Positions 56,187 to 64,000 of a stretch of 64,000 nt of DNA are shown piece after piece (within the stretch, counting starts at the first letter, position 1; every line of letters begins with the position of its first letter). The stretch spans positions 124,001-188,000 of the forward strand of contig CAVRAR010000003.1 of NCBI GenBank assembly GCA_963719005.1, given 5' to 3'. The translations under genes were made by a program, and so were the position numbers. Source of the stretch: G963675935 sp963719005 (GTDB lineage Bacteria; Planctomycetota; Planctomycetia; Pirellulales; Thermoguttaceae). The notes below the pieces were generated by a model. That model was given only the letters and a program-made list of their open reading frames with translations. It was not told the origin of the DNA and ran no database searches.

Positions 56187-57032
56187 ATGGCCGGCATCCC
56201 CGTACTGATGGCCGAGGGCGATTGCATCGCCCGGGCGTGGGAAAACGCCCTGATTTTGCTGCACGCTTCCGGTTGCGACATCAAGACGCAATACGATAAG
56301 CCGGAGGATCCGCCGAGCAAGGACGCCACGATGATCGTCACGATCGACGATCCGCTGGCCGAGCCGATGATCCACCGCGACTTCCCCGGCGGCTTCGAGG
56401 AGCTCGAGGAATACGTCATGGAGGTCTGCGACGGGATCAAGGACCACTGCGTGCGCAACCCGGACGACCCGTCCGACACCCGCTGGGAATACACGTATCA
56501 CCAGCGGCTCTTCCAATACACGGCGCCGACGCTGCCGCCGGTCGATCAGATCGAACAGCTCTGTCAGAAGCTGGCGGCCGCGCCGCACACCCGCCGGGCA
56601 CAGGCGATCACCTGGAAAGTGTGGGAAGACAACTCCTGCTACGATCCGGCGTGTTTGCAGAGCGTCTGGTGCCGGATCACCATCGAAGACGAACGCCCGC
56701 TGCTGAACATGAACGTCCGTTTCCGCTCGAACGACGCCTACAAGGCGGCTTTCATGAACATGTTCGCTTTGACGCATCTGCAATCGCGAATCGCAGCGCG
56801 GATCGGCGAGCTTTCGGGCAGGCCGGTGAAGCTGGGACGCTACTGCCACATGGCCGACAGTTTTCACATCTACGGTTCGAACCTGCGCGAGTTCGAGTCG
56901 CGGTTCTTGGGTGCGATCCAGAAGCGCACGTTCGAGGGGCGAACGATGCGTTACGAAGACGTGCGCGAGATCATGGAAACGGCCCGGCCGGGGATTCTGA
57001 AAAAGGCGAAGCGGATGGGGCGGATGCAGTAG
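56187..57032 (+). CDS. Thymidylate synthase-like protein (ThyA/dCMP-hydroxymethylase fold)
   Basis: ATG 56187 has GAAAGGAG directly upstream. Residues 145-215 read YDPACLQSVWCRITIEDERPLLNMNVRFRSNDAYKAAFMNMFALTHLQ and later GRYCHMADSFHIYGSN. These resemble the ThyA elements: P-C active-site Cys, the R-S-x-D nucleotide loop and the D-x-H-I-Y motif near the C terminus. The N-terminal 110 residues are unlike ThyA and may be a separate fold. The 281-residue length is near ThyA size. A methyl- or hydroxymethyl-transfer to a pyrimidine nucleotide is possible but unproven. It follows a mobile hairpin repeat. Confidence 0.6.
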   Translation: MAGIPVLMAEGDCIARAWENALILLHASGCDIKTQYDKPEDPPSKDATMIVTIDDPLAEPMIHRDFPGGFEELEEYVMEVCDGIKDHCVRNPDDPSDTRWEYTYHQRLFQYTAPTLPPVDQIEQLCQKLAAAPHTRRAQAITWKVWEDNSCYDPACLQSVWCRITIEDERPLLNMNVRFRSNDAYKAAFMNMFALTHLQSRIAARIGELSGRPVKLGRYCHMADSFHIYGSNLREFESRFLGAIQKRTFEGRTMRYEDVREIMETARPGILKKAKRMGRMQ

Positions 57033-57089
57033 TCCCCTCTCCCAAAAGGGAGAGGGGAGATTCCCGAATTCACTCTCCTGCTGGTGAGA

Positions 57090-59266
57090 CTAGGGAAGCG
57101 GAACGTTCTCGAAGTGGAACGGAACGGCTTTCGGCTCGCCGACGAAATCGGTCACCTTGCACACGATTGCTCTTACCTTCACGCCGGCGGGCAGGATGTC
57201 GAAGCGATAGGCGTCGTACTTGGAGCTAGAGGCGTCCGAAGAACCGTCGCCTTGGTTGTTGTCTGGAATGCCGCCGGGGCCGAACGAACCGCTGCCGCTG
57301 CTGCTACCGCTGCTACTGCCGCTTCTGCGGATGATGACCGTGCCATTTGGACCTCTCGTCTCGCTGCTCTCGCTGCCGTCGCCGTGCGTCTTGGTTGCGG
57401 TCGGCGAGTGTAACTGGCCTTCGCTGTCTTCGAGAAAGACACCGATCCGCCCCGGAGCGTTGGCGGCCATCATTCTCTTGAGTTCCCCCAGGGGATTGCC
57501 CTGCAGCCCGAAATCTTTGCGGGGATTGGAGACCGGTGTCACATTGAGTTCGACGTCGATGCCGTCCGAGGCGTCGGTGATCTTGTGCAGTCGGGCGGAG
57601 ACGCCGCCGCCCTGCTTGCTGGCCGGCCGCGACAAATCGTTGCCACGAAAGGTTACTTGACCGACCGTCGCTTCGGCCACGAGCAACTCGCCGTCGACGG
57701 ACTTGAGGTATCGTGCAGCCGGCAGGTCCAACGGTATGGCAAGGTGTATGGCGGTCCTGCCGGGGCCGCGTTGGTATTGGACGCCGACCATTTCCAAGCG
57801 GATACAAGCAGGCATATCGGCGGAATCGGCCGAGCGCCCACGTCGTCGACGGCGCGCACTTTGCCGTTGACTCCGCAAGTCAATTGATGTTTCTTGTTGG
57901 TCTTCGGCCCCTTGACGGCGACATCGAGGATCAGGTTGGGAGGAACAAAGACGCCGCCACTGCCGCCGCCACCGCCCATCGTGGCGGTCGACGTGGTCGC
58001 GTGGCCCCCGCCCGGAAGCGACTTGTTTTCGACGTGCTGCGACCCCTGGAGGCCGAACGGGGAAAACGGGGTATGCTCGATGGTAGTCTGGCGACCAACT
58101 TCGTACCGCACTCGATCAATCGTGATTTTGTACGGGCCGGAAGTCGTTTCGACCTTAACCGCCTTGTCCGTGGTCGAGGCGGCCGGCTTTCCCTTTTCTT
58201 TTGCCTCGTTGGGAGCAGCCGCCAGCCGCCAGGGCAGCAGCCCGAGCACCGCGACCATCGCAACAACCCACGACACGACGAACATTCTCCGCGATCTTGT
58301 TCCGATACTCTTCATGGCACTGAGCCTCCTCTTGAGAAACGTTTGAAAGGACTCGACAACGCCAACCGTCACCAGTGGAATCGCGGGCGTCGGACGCTGG
58401 GTCGCCAGATCGACGAGCATGCGGCCATAGTCAACAATCGAGACGTCGGGCCGGCGGACCGCCAACTCATCGCAGGCCAGCTCTTGCGACAATCGTAATT
58501 CGCGCACTGCAAGCCACACCAACGGGTGAAAGAAAAACAGCCCTGAAACAAGCGTCGAAAACCAATTGCCCAGCAGATCGTAGCGGCGAATGTGCGCCAT
58601 TTCGTGGGCCAAGATCAACTCCAACCGGCCGGGCGTCGAGCCGGCGACCAAGGGGGCGGGCAAGATAATCGACGTTCGCACCGCGCCGAAGACGACCGGG
58701 CTGCGGCAGCTATCCGCCTCGAAGAGCACCGGCGGCTGGAAGAGTCCAAGCTTCTCCGACAGACGTTCGCCCATGGCGAGAATGCCACAGTTTTTGATCA
58801 ACCGCCACTCTCGCCGCCACCGGCGGGCGCCGCGAATGCGCACAAAAATCGTGCCCAGAAAGGCGGCCAGGACTGCCAGCCATGCCGCAAACAGAACCGT
58901 GAAGCCGACGGGAGTCCCCTGCCCTGCTAACGGGCTTGCCGCGGAAGCGGCAAACGTTGAAGCAGCCGTCGGCGGCTGACCAGCAGCGTCGCGGACAGCG
59001 AAGGCAGCCGGCTGGACCGTCGAGTCAGCCGCGACGGCCGTGTTTGCCGTCTGATGCTCGACCCAGGCGTGGGGCAGAACCGGCACGTCGAAAGAACCCA
59101 ATGGCAGCGCGGCAAGCAATGTTTTCAAGAGGGCTAGTCGCCACAACCAGCAGCGGACGTTCGACGGAAGCCGCGGAACGCTCTTGCACACGATCCACAC
59201 CAAGCCAATGGCGATCGCCCCCTGCCAAGACGCCAGAACCATCGTCGCCATCCACCCGTCGATCAT
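57090..59266 (-). CDS. M56-type (BlaR1-like) membrane metallopeptidase sensor, frame break near 57845
   Basis: The N-terminal half has four hydrophobic segments and the zinc protease motif ILAHEMAHIRRYDLLGNW within the inner-membrane domain, as in BlaR1/MecR1. A long C-terminal periplasmic region with VRYEVGRQTTIEH, GGG runs and LILDVAVKGP is rich in Gly/Ser/Thr; after a missing base near 57845 the frame resumes with MPACIRLEMVGVQYQRGPGRTAIHLAI and a beta-rich domain to the end. The C-terminal domain is not a penicillin-binding domain, so the signal differs from beta-lactams. It follows blaI in a two-gene unit (overlap of four bases). Confidence 0.86.
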
Positions 59267-59654
59267 GGATTGTCTCCTTTGCGCTGGTTCTCCAGGTCGT
59301 TGACCAACTGCTTCAACTCGTCGAGTTCCGTGTCGGAAACGTCGGCCGTCTTCGACAGGTAGGCGAAGAACGGCGACACCGCGCCATGAAGCGTGGTCTC
59401 CACAAATTGCTTGACGAAGTTCTGCAGAATCTCGGACTTGGGGACTTTCGGCGAATACTGATAGACGCCGTCGAGTTTGCGCCGCGCGAGGTAGCCTTTC
59501 TTTCGCAAACGCTCCATGACGGTCAGAATGGTAGTGCGGGCCTGGCCTCGCGTCGCGGCAGCGTGATCGGCCACCCGCGCACGGTCGCGGGATGATGCTC
59601 GATCACGTAACGAAGAATTTCCCATTCCGCTTGTCCCAGATTCGTCTTTTTCAT
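59263..59654 (-). CDS. blaI: BlaI/MecI-family repressor, frame break near 59575
   Basis: From ATG 59654 the frame gives TNLGQAEWEILRYVIEHHPATVR; one base appears missing near GTGCGCGGG (59575-59580), after which VADHAAATRGQARTTILTVMERLRKKGYLARRKLDG continues the winged helix and the C-terminal dimerisation helices. BlaI binds dyad operators and is cleaved when the paired BlaR1 sensor is activated. A dyad GACTA-N6-TAGTC lies 38 bases upstream. Confidence 0.85.
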
Positions 59655-59668
59655 GCGCCCTCCGATGC

Positions 59669-59707
59669 GACTACTGCTGTAAGCTGAATCTGACTATCGC
59701 TGTAGTC
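59669..59707. promoter_or_regulatory. Putative BlaI operator
   Basis: GACTACTGCTGTA at 59669-59681 and GACTATCGCTGTAGTC at 59692-59707 share an 11-of-13 pattern, and the second is a perfect GACTA-N6-TAGTC dyad. It is in the short divergent gap between blaI and the large membrane protein gene, so it may control both. BlaI sites are commonly TACA/TGTA-type dyads. Confidence 0.6.
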
Positions 59708-59890
59708 TAAGTGCAGGTTACCGCAGCCGGCGTTTTCTTGCAAGGGTTTTCGGACGAAAACCAGAGGAATTGCGGAGCATCCCCGCAATGCGGTCTTTCG
59801 GCATTGCATACAGTACATATTGGGGGCATGTTCGTTGCGCGGGCGAAGCCGCAAACGGCGCCGGCGGGCTGCCGTGACGTAGACTTGCAG

Positions 59891-61543
59891 ATGAATCCAC
59901 GCACGGAACCATCGCGGCCTTCGGCGGCCTGGATTGCCTGGGGGGTGCTTGCCGTCCTCGCGGTGGCGGTCTCGCTGTTCGCATTTCGCGTGCGGGAATG
60001 CTTTGTCGACGACGCTTTCACCGGTTTCCAATACATCCATAATCTGCTGGCAGGGCACGGCTTTGTGTTCCACCCCGGCGAGAGGCCGGTGGAGGGAGTA
60101 ACCAACATCGGCTGGCTGCTGGCACTGACGCCGCTGTCGGCCGCGATCGGGCCGACGTTGGCCGCCAAGGCCGCCGGTCTGGCCCTGCTTCTTGCGTCGC
60201 TTGCAACGACCATGTTGCTCTGCCGGGCCTTGGCGATGCGTCTTGAGAGAACTTGCCGCCCCGAAAAGCCCGGCCAGTACAATGACAGGCCGTTCGGGCT
60301 AACGCTGATCCCGACGATCCTGCTGGCGTGCAGCTTCGCGTTCATCTACTTCCCGTTGGCGGGCATGGAGACGTCTCTGCTGGCGCTGACATTGCTGTTG
60401 ATGGCGTGCGCGGCGCTTCGCCGACCCATCGGCATCGCGCCGCCCTTGCTCTGCGCCTTCGCGTTCTTGGTTCATCCGGAAGCCGCGACGGTCTATCCAC
60501 TCTACGCGGTGATTTTGTGGATTCGTAACCACGAAAACCGTCGGCGGCTGGTTATTGACGGCACCATTTTTCTCGCGGCAATCGTCGCGATTACTGCAAT
60601 TCGCTTCGCCTATTTCGGCGACGTTGTGCCGAATACGTTCCACTCGAAGCCGGGCGGCGTCCAGCTTGCGGTGGAAAATGCTTACGCCTTTCTGATGGGC
60701 CAGAACACGAACGTCGCGTTTCCGATCACGGGCTGGCTTGTGTTGCCGGTTCTGCTGTTGGGCTGGCGGCGACTGGGGCGTGCATCGTCGGCCGGGGCCG
60801 ACATGTTGGCGGCAATTACCGCCGTGGGGCTGATTTTCGCGATCTACAGTCCACAAGATTGGTCCGCCCTGCCCCGCTATTTTGCCCCGTATTTGCCGGC
60901 GGCGCTGATGCTTCTGTGGTCGGGCTTGGAAGAAGCGGTCGCATGGGCGGCTGTCGCCCTCGGCAACGGAAGCACCGCCAGAGCGCGAATGCCGATTCTC
61001 GCGGCGATTGCCGTCGTCCTGGCGCTCACGAACATTGTCGACACTCGGACCAACCTGTCGCGGATGGACGTCTATCCGGGTTACGTGCTGGCGGGAAAGA
61101 CGCTTATTGGTCCGGCTGCGTGGATACGCGAACATCTGACCGCCGACGCGATCATCGCCACGCGGCGTATTGGGGTCGTGGCGTACTATTCGGGCCGGAA
61201 GGTCTTCGATTACATGTACGGCCTGCCCGAGCCCGAAGTCGCGCGGCTGGTCGCCGGACGCGGCGGGCGATTCGACACGCCGGCCGATCCCGCCTTGGAG
61301 ACGTTGTGGCGGGCCCGAGCACCTGAGTACCTGTTGGAGGACGCCACCATCATGGACGCCATCATTGCCAAGGCCGCCGGCGCCCATGACAGTTTTGCGA
61401 TCCACGGCATCAAGTATCACGTGGTCCGGGAGTTCCCGATCGGCGACGGAGCGACCTGGGTGCTCGCAGAGCGACTGCACGAGGGCGGAGGGGTAAGCGG
61501 GAAGGGGACGGAGGAGGTTGTCGGAACGAGCCGCGCGGAGTGA
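59891..61543 (+). CDS. Large multi-pass membrane protein (GT39/oligosaccharyltransferase-like topology)
   Basis: ATG 59891 (MNPRTEPSRP) is chosen because the upstream frame crosses the operator region. The ~550-residue protein has about ten hydrophobic segments, the early acidic motif VRECFVDDAFTGFQYIHNLLAGHGFVFHPGERPVEGVTN (the D-D and E positions of many dolichyl- or lipid-linked glycosyltransferases) and a long C-terminal soluble part (RRIGVVAYYSGRKVFDY, LPEPEVARL). The topology matches Arn/PMT-like lipid-linked sugar transferases (GT-C). Its C-terminal 15-20 residues come from a hairpin repeat. Confidence 0.78.
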   Translation: MNPRTEPSRPSAAWIAWGVLAVLAVAVSLFAFRVRECFVDDAFTGFQYIHNLLAGHGFVFHPGERPVEGVTNIGWLLALTPLSAAIGPTLAAKAAGLALLLASLATTMLLCRALAMRLERTCRPEKPGQYNDRPFGLTLIPTILLACSFAFIYFPLAGMETSLLALTLLLMACAALRRPIGIAPPLLCAFAFLVHPEAATVYPLYAVILWIRNHENRRRLVIDGTIFLAAIVAITAIRFAYFGDVVPNTFHSKPGGVQLAVENAYAFLMGQNTNVAFPITGWLVLPVLLLGWRRLGRASSAGADMLAAITAVGLIFAIYSPQDWSALPRYFAPYLPAALMLLWSGLEEAVAWAAVALGNGSTARARMPILAAIAVVLALTNIVDTRTNLSRMDVYPGYVLAGKTLIGPAAWIREHLTADAIIATRRIGVVAYYSGRKVFDYMYGLPEPEVARLVAGRGGRFDTPADPALETLWRARAPEYLLEDATIMDAIIAKAAGAHDSFAIHGIKYHVVREFPIGDGATWVLAERLHEGGGVSGKGTEEVVGTSRAE

Positions 61544-61574
61544 ACACGTCTTCCCGACAACCTCCTCCGTCCCC
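61504..61574. repeat. GGGGAC-type hairpin repeat at the end of the membrane protein gene
   Basis: Arms GGGGACGGAGGAGGTTGTCGG (one side) and CCGACAACCTCCTCCGTCCCC, with a ~30-base inner region. It begins inside the coding end of the membrane protein gene and continues beyond the stop at 61543. Confidence 0.88.
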
Positions 61575-61747
61575 CTCGCCCTTCAGTCGGCAACGAACAC
61601 GCCATGCCGCCTGAAGGCGGAACTACGAACGACTACGAACGGGTTCGACGAACCGTATAATGCCGTGTCGCCCCATTGTGCGACCGGCTTGTTTGTCGTA
61701 GCATGACAAATAGAGGAAATTCCCCCTACCCAAGCGGGGGCAACCGC

Positions 61748-62563
61748 ATGTTGGAACAGCGAATTGGACTGATCGGCGCCGGGCAAATGGCCACGGCCTT
61801 GGCCGGCGGCTTCATCAAGGCGGGCTTGACCGCCGCCGATCGAATCTTGGCCTCGGACGTGGATGCAGCTGGCGCGGCAACGCTTCACCGAGGCAACGGC
61901 CGCGCCTACTACGCCCGACAACGCAACGGTCGTCGATCGGTCCGATTTGATCGTCCTGGCCGTCAAGCCGCAACAAATGGAGAACGTCGCGGCCGGGCTG
62001 CGCGGCAAGATCGGCACTCAACGGCTCGTTGTGTCGATCGCGGCCGGCATTCGGCTGGCCTCGCTGGCCAGAGTGGTTGGGCGAGGAATTGCGGATCATC
62101 CGCGTCATGCCGAACACTCCTTGCCTGATCGGGGAGGGGGCCTGCGCCTACAGCCTGGGCGAACATGCCACGCCGGAAGACGGGGTGGTGGTGGGGCGTC
62201 TGCTCGCATCGCTCGGCTCGGCGTGGCAGGTGGAGGAAAAACTGCTCGATGCGGTCACCGGTTTGGCGGGCTCCGGCCCGGCGTTCGTTTACGTGATGGT
62301 CGAGGCGCTCAGCGACGCCGGCGTGCGGACTGGGTTTGCCCCGAAGCATGGCCGCCGCAATGGCCGCCCAGACCGTTCGCGGGGCCGCGGAAATGGTCTT
62401 GGCGAGCGGTGAGCATCCCGCCGTGTTGAAGGACCGCGTCGCCAGCCCCGGCGGCACGACGATTGCCGGCTTGCAAGCGCTCGAATCGGGCGGCATTCGC
62501 GGTACGTTGATGGCCGCCGTCGAGGCCGCCGCGCGGCGATCGGCAGAGTTGGGACAGGATTGA
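61748..62563 (+). CDS. proC: Pyrroline-5-carboxylate reductase, three frame breaks
   Basis: ProC reduces P5C to proline with NAD(P)H. From ATG 61748, RIGLIGAGQMATALAGGFIKAGL is the Rossmann motif; three surplus bases then move the frame near 61865 (GATGCAG), 62075 (GAGTGG) and 62345 (GGGTTTG). Between them VDRSDLIVLAVKPQQMENV, EELRIIRVMPNTPCLIGEG, VTGLAGSGPAFVYVMVEAL and the end VLKDRVASPGGTTIAGLQALESGG are all conserved. A gene with three breaks of the same kind is hard to explain by natural decay alone. Confidence 0.9.
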
Positions 62564-62680
62564 GGATTGCTGATTGTTAACTGAAAGATGTTGCTCGCCA
62601 AGCCGCTTGCATCTTCGTACTGCCGACTGCCCACTGCCCACTATCCACTAACCACCATCCACTAACCACTACCGACTGCC

Positions 62681-63184
62681 ATGTCGATGTTTGAAGATAG
62701 CCGTTATCGTTGGCGCGAAACCTACTTCGTGCTCTTCCCCGCAGAGAAGCGGCCGGCGCTAAAGAGCCTTGCGAAAATGCTCTCCGCGCTGAACAAGCGG
62801 TTCGAGCTGACCAACATGAACGCCGACGGCGACGGCCTGGTCGATTCGCTGACGCTGATTTCGCCGGACGATTTCGCGGCCTTGGACATCTGCTACACCG
62901 GCGGGGCGGAAGTGCTGGAGCAGAGCGCGTCGTTGGTCGACGACCTGAAGAAACTCGGCGTCGAAGGCCCGCTGCCCGTCCCTTGGGAGCAAATCAAGAG
63001 GTACGACGGCCGCTTCGACGTGCTACACTTTGAACAGATCGCCGAGGAGGCGGAGGATGACTCGGAGGACGACGAAATGCTCGATCCCAGCGCGTTGCTG
63101 GTGGTGTTGGCCGCGCTGGCGAAACAGACCGGAGGAGTGGCATTAGACCCCCAGGCAGGAACGTTCATTACCGAAGAGGATTGA
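62681..63184 (+). CDS. Conserved planctomycete-type protein of unknown function
   Basis: The 167-residue protein (SRYRWRETYFVLFPAEKRPALKSL, TNMNADGDGLVDSLTLISPDDFAALDICYTGG, FDVLHFEQIAEEAEDD) is soluble, acidic near the C terminus, and contains no known motif. It precedes efp by 127 bases on the same strand. ATG 62681 is the first start after the CCACTAACCAC-rich tract at 62620-62675. Function unknown. Confidence 0.7.
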   Translation: MSMFEDSRYRWRETYFVLFPAEKRPALKSLAKMLSALNKRFELTNMNADGDGLVDSLTLISPDDFAALDICYTGGAEVLEQSASLVDDLKKLGVEGPLPVPWEQIKRYDGRFDVLHFEQIAEEAEDDSEDDEMLDPSALLVVLAALAKQTGGVALDPQAGTFITEED

Positions 63185-63311
63185 GGCGAAGAAGCTCGAA
63201 ATCCGAAAAACAAATGACGAAAGAAGGACGAAATTCGAAGGACGAAGGGAGAATAATGAGAATCTGATGGCTTCGGATTTCGTCATTCGTCATTTCATCC
63301 CAGGGTATTCC

Positions 63312-63875
63312 ATGATTGCCAAAGACATCAAGCGCGGCCACATCGTCAACTTCAACGGGGCGCCCTGCATGATCGAGACGATCAACGTGCAGAGCCCGTC
63401 GGCGCACGGCGCCTCGACCTTCTACAAGTATCGGGCGCGAAACCTGATCAGCAAGCAGAAGGTCGACATCACGCTCCGCGGCGGCGAGTCGCTGCCCGAG
63501 GCCGATTTTCAGAAGCACCCGGTCAAGTTCATGTACGCCGACCCGAGCGAAGTGCATCTGCTGGACGAGGCGACCTACGAGCAGTATTCGCTTCCCCGCG
63601 GCGATTTGAGCGACGAGCTTCATTATCTGACGGAGAACCTCGAAGGCGTGCAGGCGTTGATCTACAACGACCAGTGCGTCGGCGTTCAGTTGCCGGTCGC
63701 GGTGGAGTTGAAGGTGGTGCAATGCGATCCGGGCATCAAGGGCGCGTCGGCCACGGCGCGGACCAAGCCCGCCACGCTGGAGACCGGCTTGGTCGTTCAG
63801 GTGCCCGAGTATCTCAGCCAAGGCGAACAGATCAAGGTCGATACGCGGACGGGCGAGTATCTTTCGCGAGCGTAG
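63312..63875 (+). CDS. efp: Elongation factor P-like protein (EfpL/YeiP type)
   Basis: The 187-residue protein has MIAKDIKRGHIVNFNGAPCMIETINVQSPSAHGASTFYKY, which has the I-x-V-Q-S-P-(T/S)-A-x-G-A pattern of YeiP/EfpL rather than canonical EF-P, and the C-terminal CDPGIKGASATARTKPATLETGLVVQVPEYLSQGE. The factor helps ribosomes at polyproline stretches. The tip residue expected at the Lys modification site of EF-P lies in the loop SPSAHGAST, so beta-lysylation of the standard Lys is not expected. ATG 63312 follows a clear start context. Confidence 0.92.
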   Translation: MIAKDIKRGHIVNFNGAPCMIETINVQSPSAHGASTFYKYRARNLISKQKVDITLRGGESLPEADFQKHPVKFMYADPSEVHLLDEATYEQYSLPRGDLSDELHYLTENLEGVQALIYNDQCVGVQLPVAVELKVVQCDPGIKGASATARTKPATLETGLVVQVPEYLSQGEQIKVDTRTGEYLSRA

Positions 63876-63950
63876 AAGTGAGGCAGTAGGCAGTAGGCAT
63901 GCGAAGCCGCAAGCGGCTGATCCGTGATCTCTAACCCCTGAGCCACTCCC

Positions 63951-64000
63951 ATGCCGCAAGCCATTGTCGATCCCGAAGAACTGCGACGTTTCGCGCAAAG
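63951..64000 (+). CDS. Start of a further gene, truncated by the window end
   Basis: ATG 63951 opens PQAIVDPEELRRFAQ, which runs off the window. The pattern resembles the start of small helical planctomycete proteins but is too short to name. It is the third gene of the run after efp on the plus strand. Confidence 0.5.
   Translation, partial: MPQAIVDPEELRRFAQ

Noticed and set aside
1..64000. The broader GGGNAGGG set as KOPS
   Set aside because: GGGGAGGG and GGGAAGGG copies near 41140, 61499 and 62134 run against the pattern, so only the GGGCAGGG form is used in the finding.
1..64000. tRNA, rRNA or riboswitch genes
   Set aside because: No T-loop GTTCGAATC-type string with a matching acceptor stem or rRNA-like segment was seen by eye in the intergenic regions.

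Overview
The window looks like a piece of a GC-rich Planctomycetota chromosome, most likely Pirellulales-type. The evidence is a TIGR03000-type protein, two DUF2961/GH172-type secreted proteins, GYF and zinc-ribbon membrane proteins, a Tat-exported Gfo/Idh/MocA oxidoreductase, archaemetzincin and EfpL-type elongation factor, along with heavy invasion by short hairpin repeats. It mixes housekeeping genes (metG end, rodA, asd, truA, accA, cvpA, dtd, pdxA, proC, efp) with accessory DNA: about six toxin-antitoxin loci and five IS families (IS110, IS5, IS630, IS66, IS1380).

Layout. 0-6.6 kb: metG 3' end, HAD phosphatase, two toxin-antitoxin pairs, a radical SAM protein, a Phd/VapC pair and a secreted Pcm-like methyltransferase. 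6.7-19.2 kb: IS110, rodA, a Cys-rich TIGR03000 protein, asd, an HNH gene cut by an IS5 element, a DUF2961 protein, truA and a family 4 glycosyltransferase. 19.2-23.9 kb: a compact type V CRISPR-Cas locus. 24-27 kb: IS66 and small toxin-antitoxin remnants. 27-30 kb: Ser/Thr kinase, accA, LRR protein. 30.0-30.1 kb: a dif-like site. 30-43.6 kb: cvpA, dtd, pdxA, secreted catabolic proteins, an ECF sigma factor, HNH and thermonuclease genes and a KBL/BioF-type enzyme. 44-54 kb: three GYF/zinc-ribbon membrane proteins, a phosphomannomutase/FGGY kinase pair, archaemetzincin and a metallophosphoesterase. 54-64 kb: IS1380, a thymidylate-synthase-like protein, a BlaI/M56 sensor pair, a large membrane protein, proC and efp.

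Main discovery. A ~678-residue RuvC/zinc-ribbon effector (19544-21579) sits beside a 15-repeat array (22948-23903), with no cas1, cas2 or cas4 in the window. Directly after the effector is a promoter-like TTGACA-16-TACGAT, then a GC-rich hairpin starting where transcription should begin. An IS630 element with a TA duplication is inserted there, and beyond it lie a sequence complementary to the 3' end of the CRISPR repeat and a second hairpin. The simplest reading is a tracrRNA gene of about 100-200 nt split by IS630. The effector subtype cannot be fixed by eye; its order resembles Cas12g or a reduced Cas12b.

Two window-wide signals matter. First, at least 18 single-base frame breaks occur in otherwise well conserved genes, including accA and proC; 14 of them need one extra base to be skipped. 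This points to insertion-biased sequence error, or less likely to real biology, so the effector's own frame break is not good evidence of inactivation. Second, GGGCAGGG octamers point toward ~27-30 kb from both sides (14 of 16 loci), and the dif-like sequence lies in that gap, suggesting the replication terminus.
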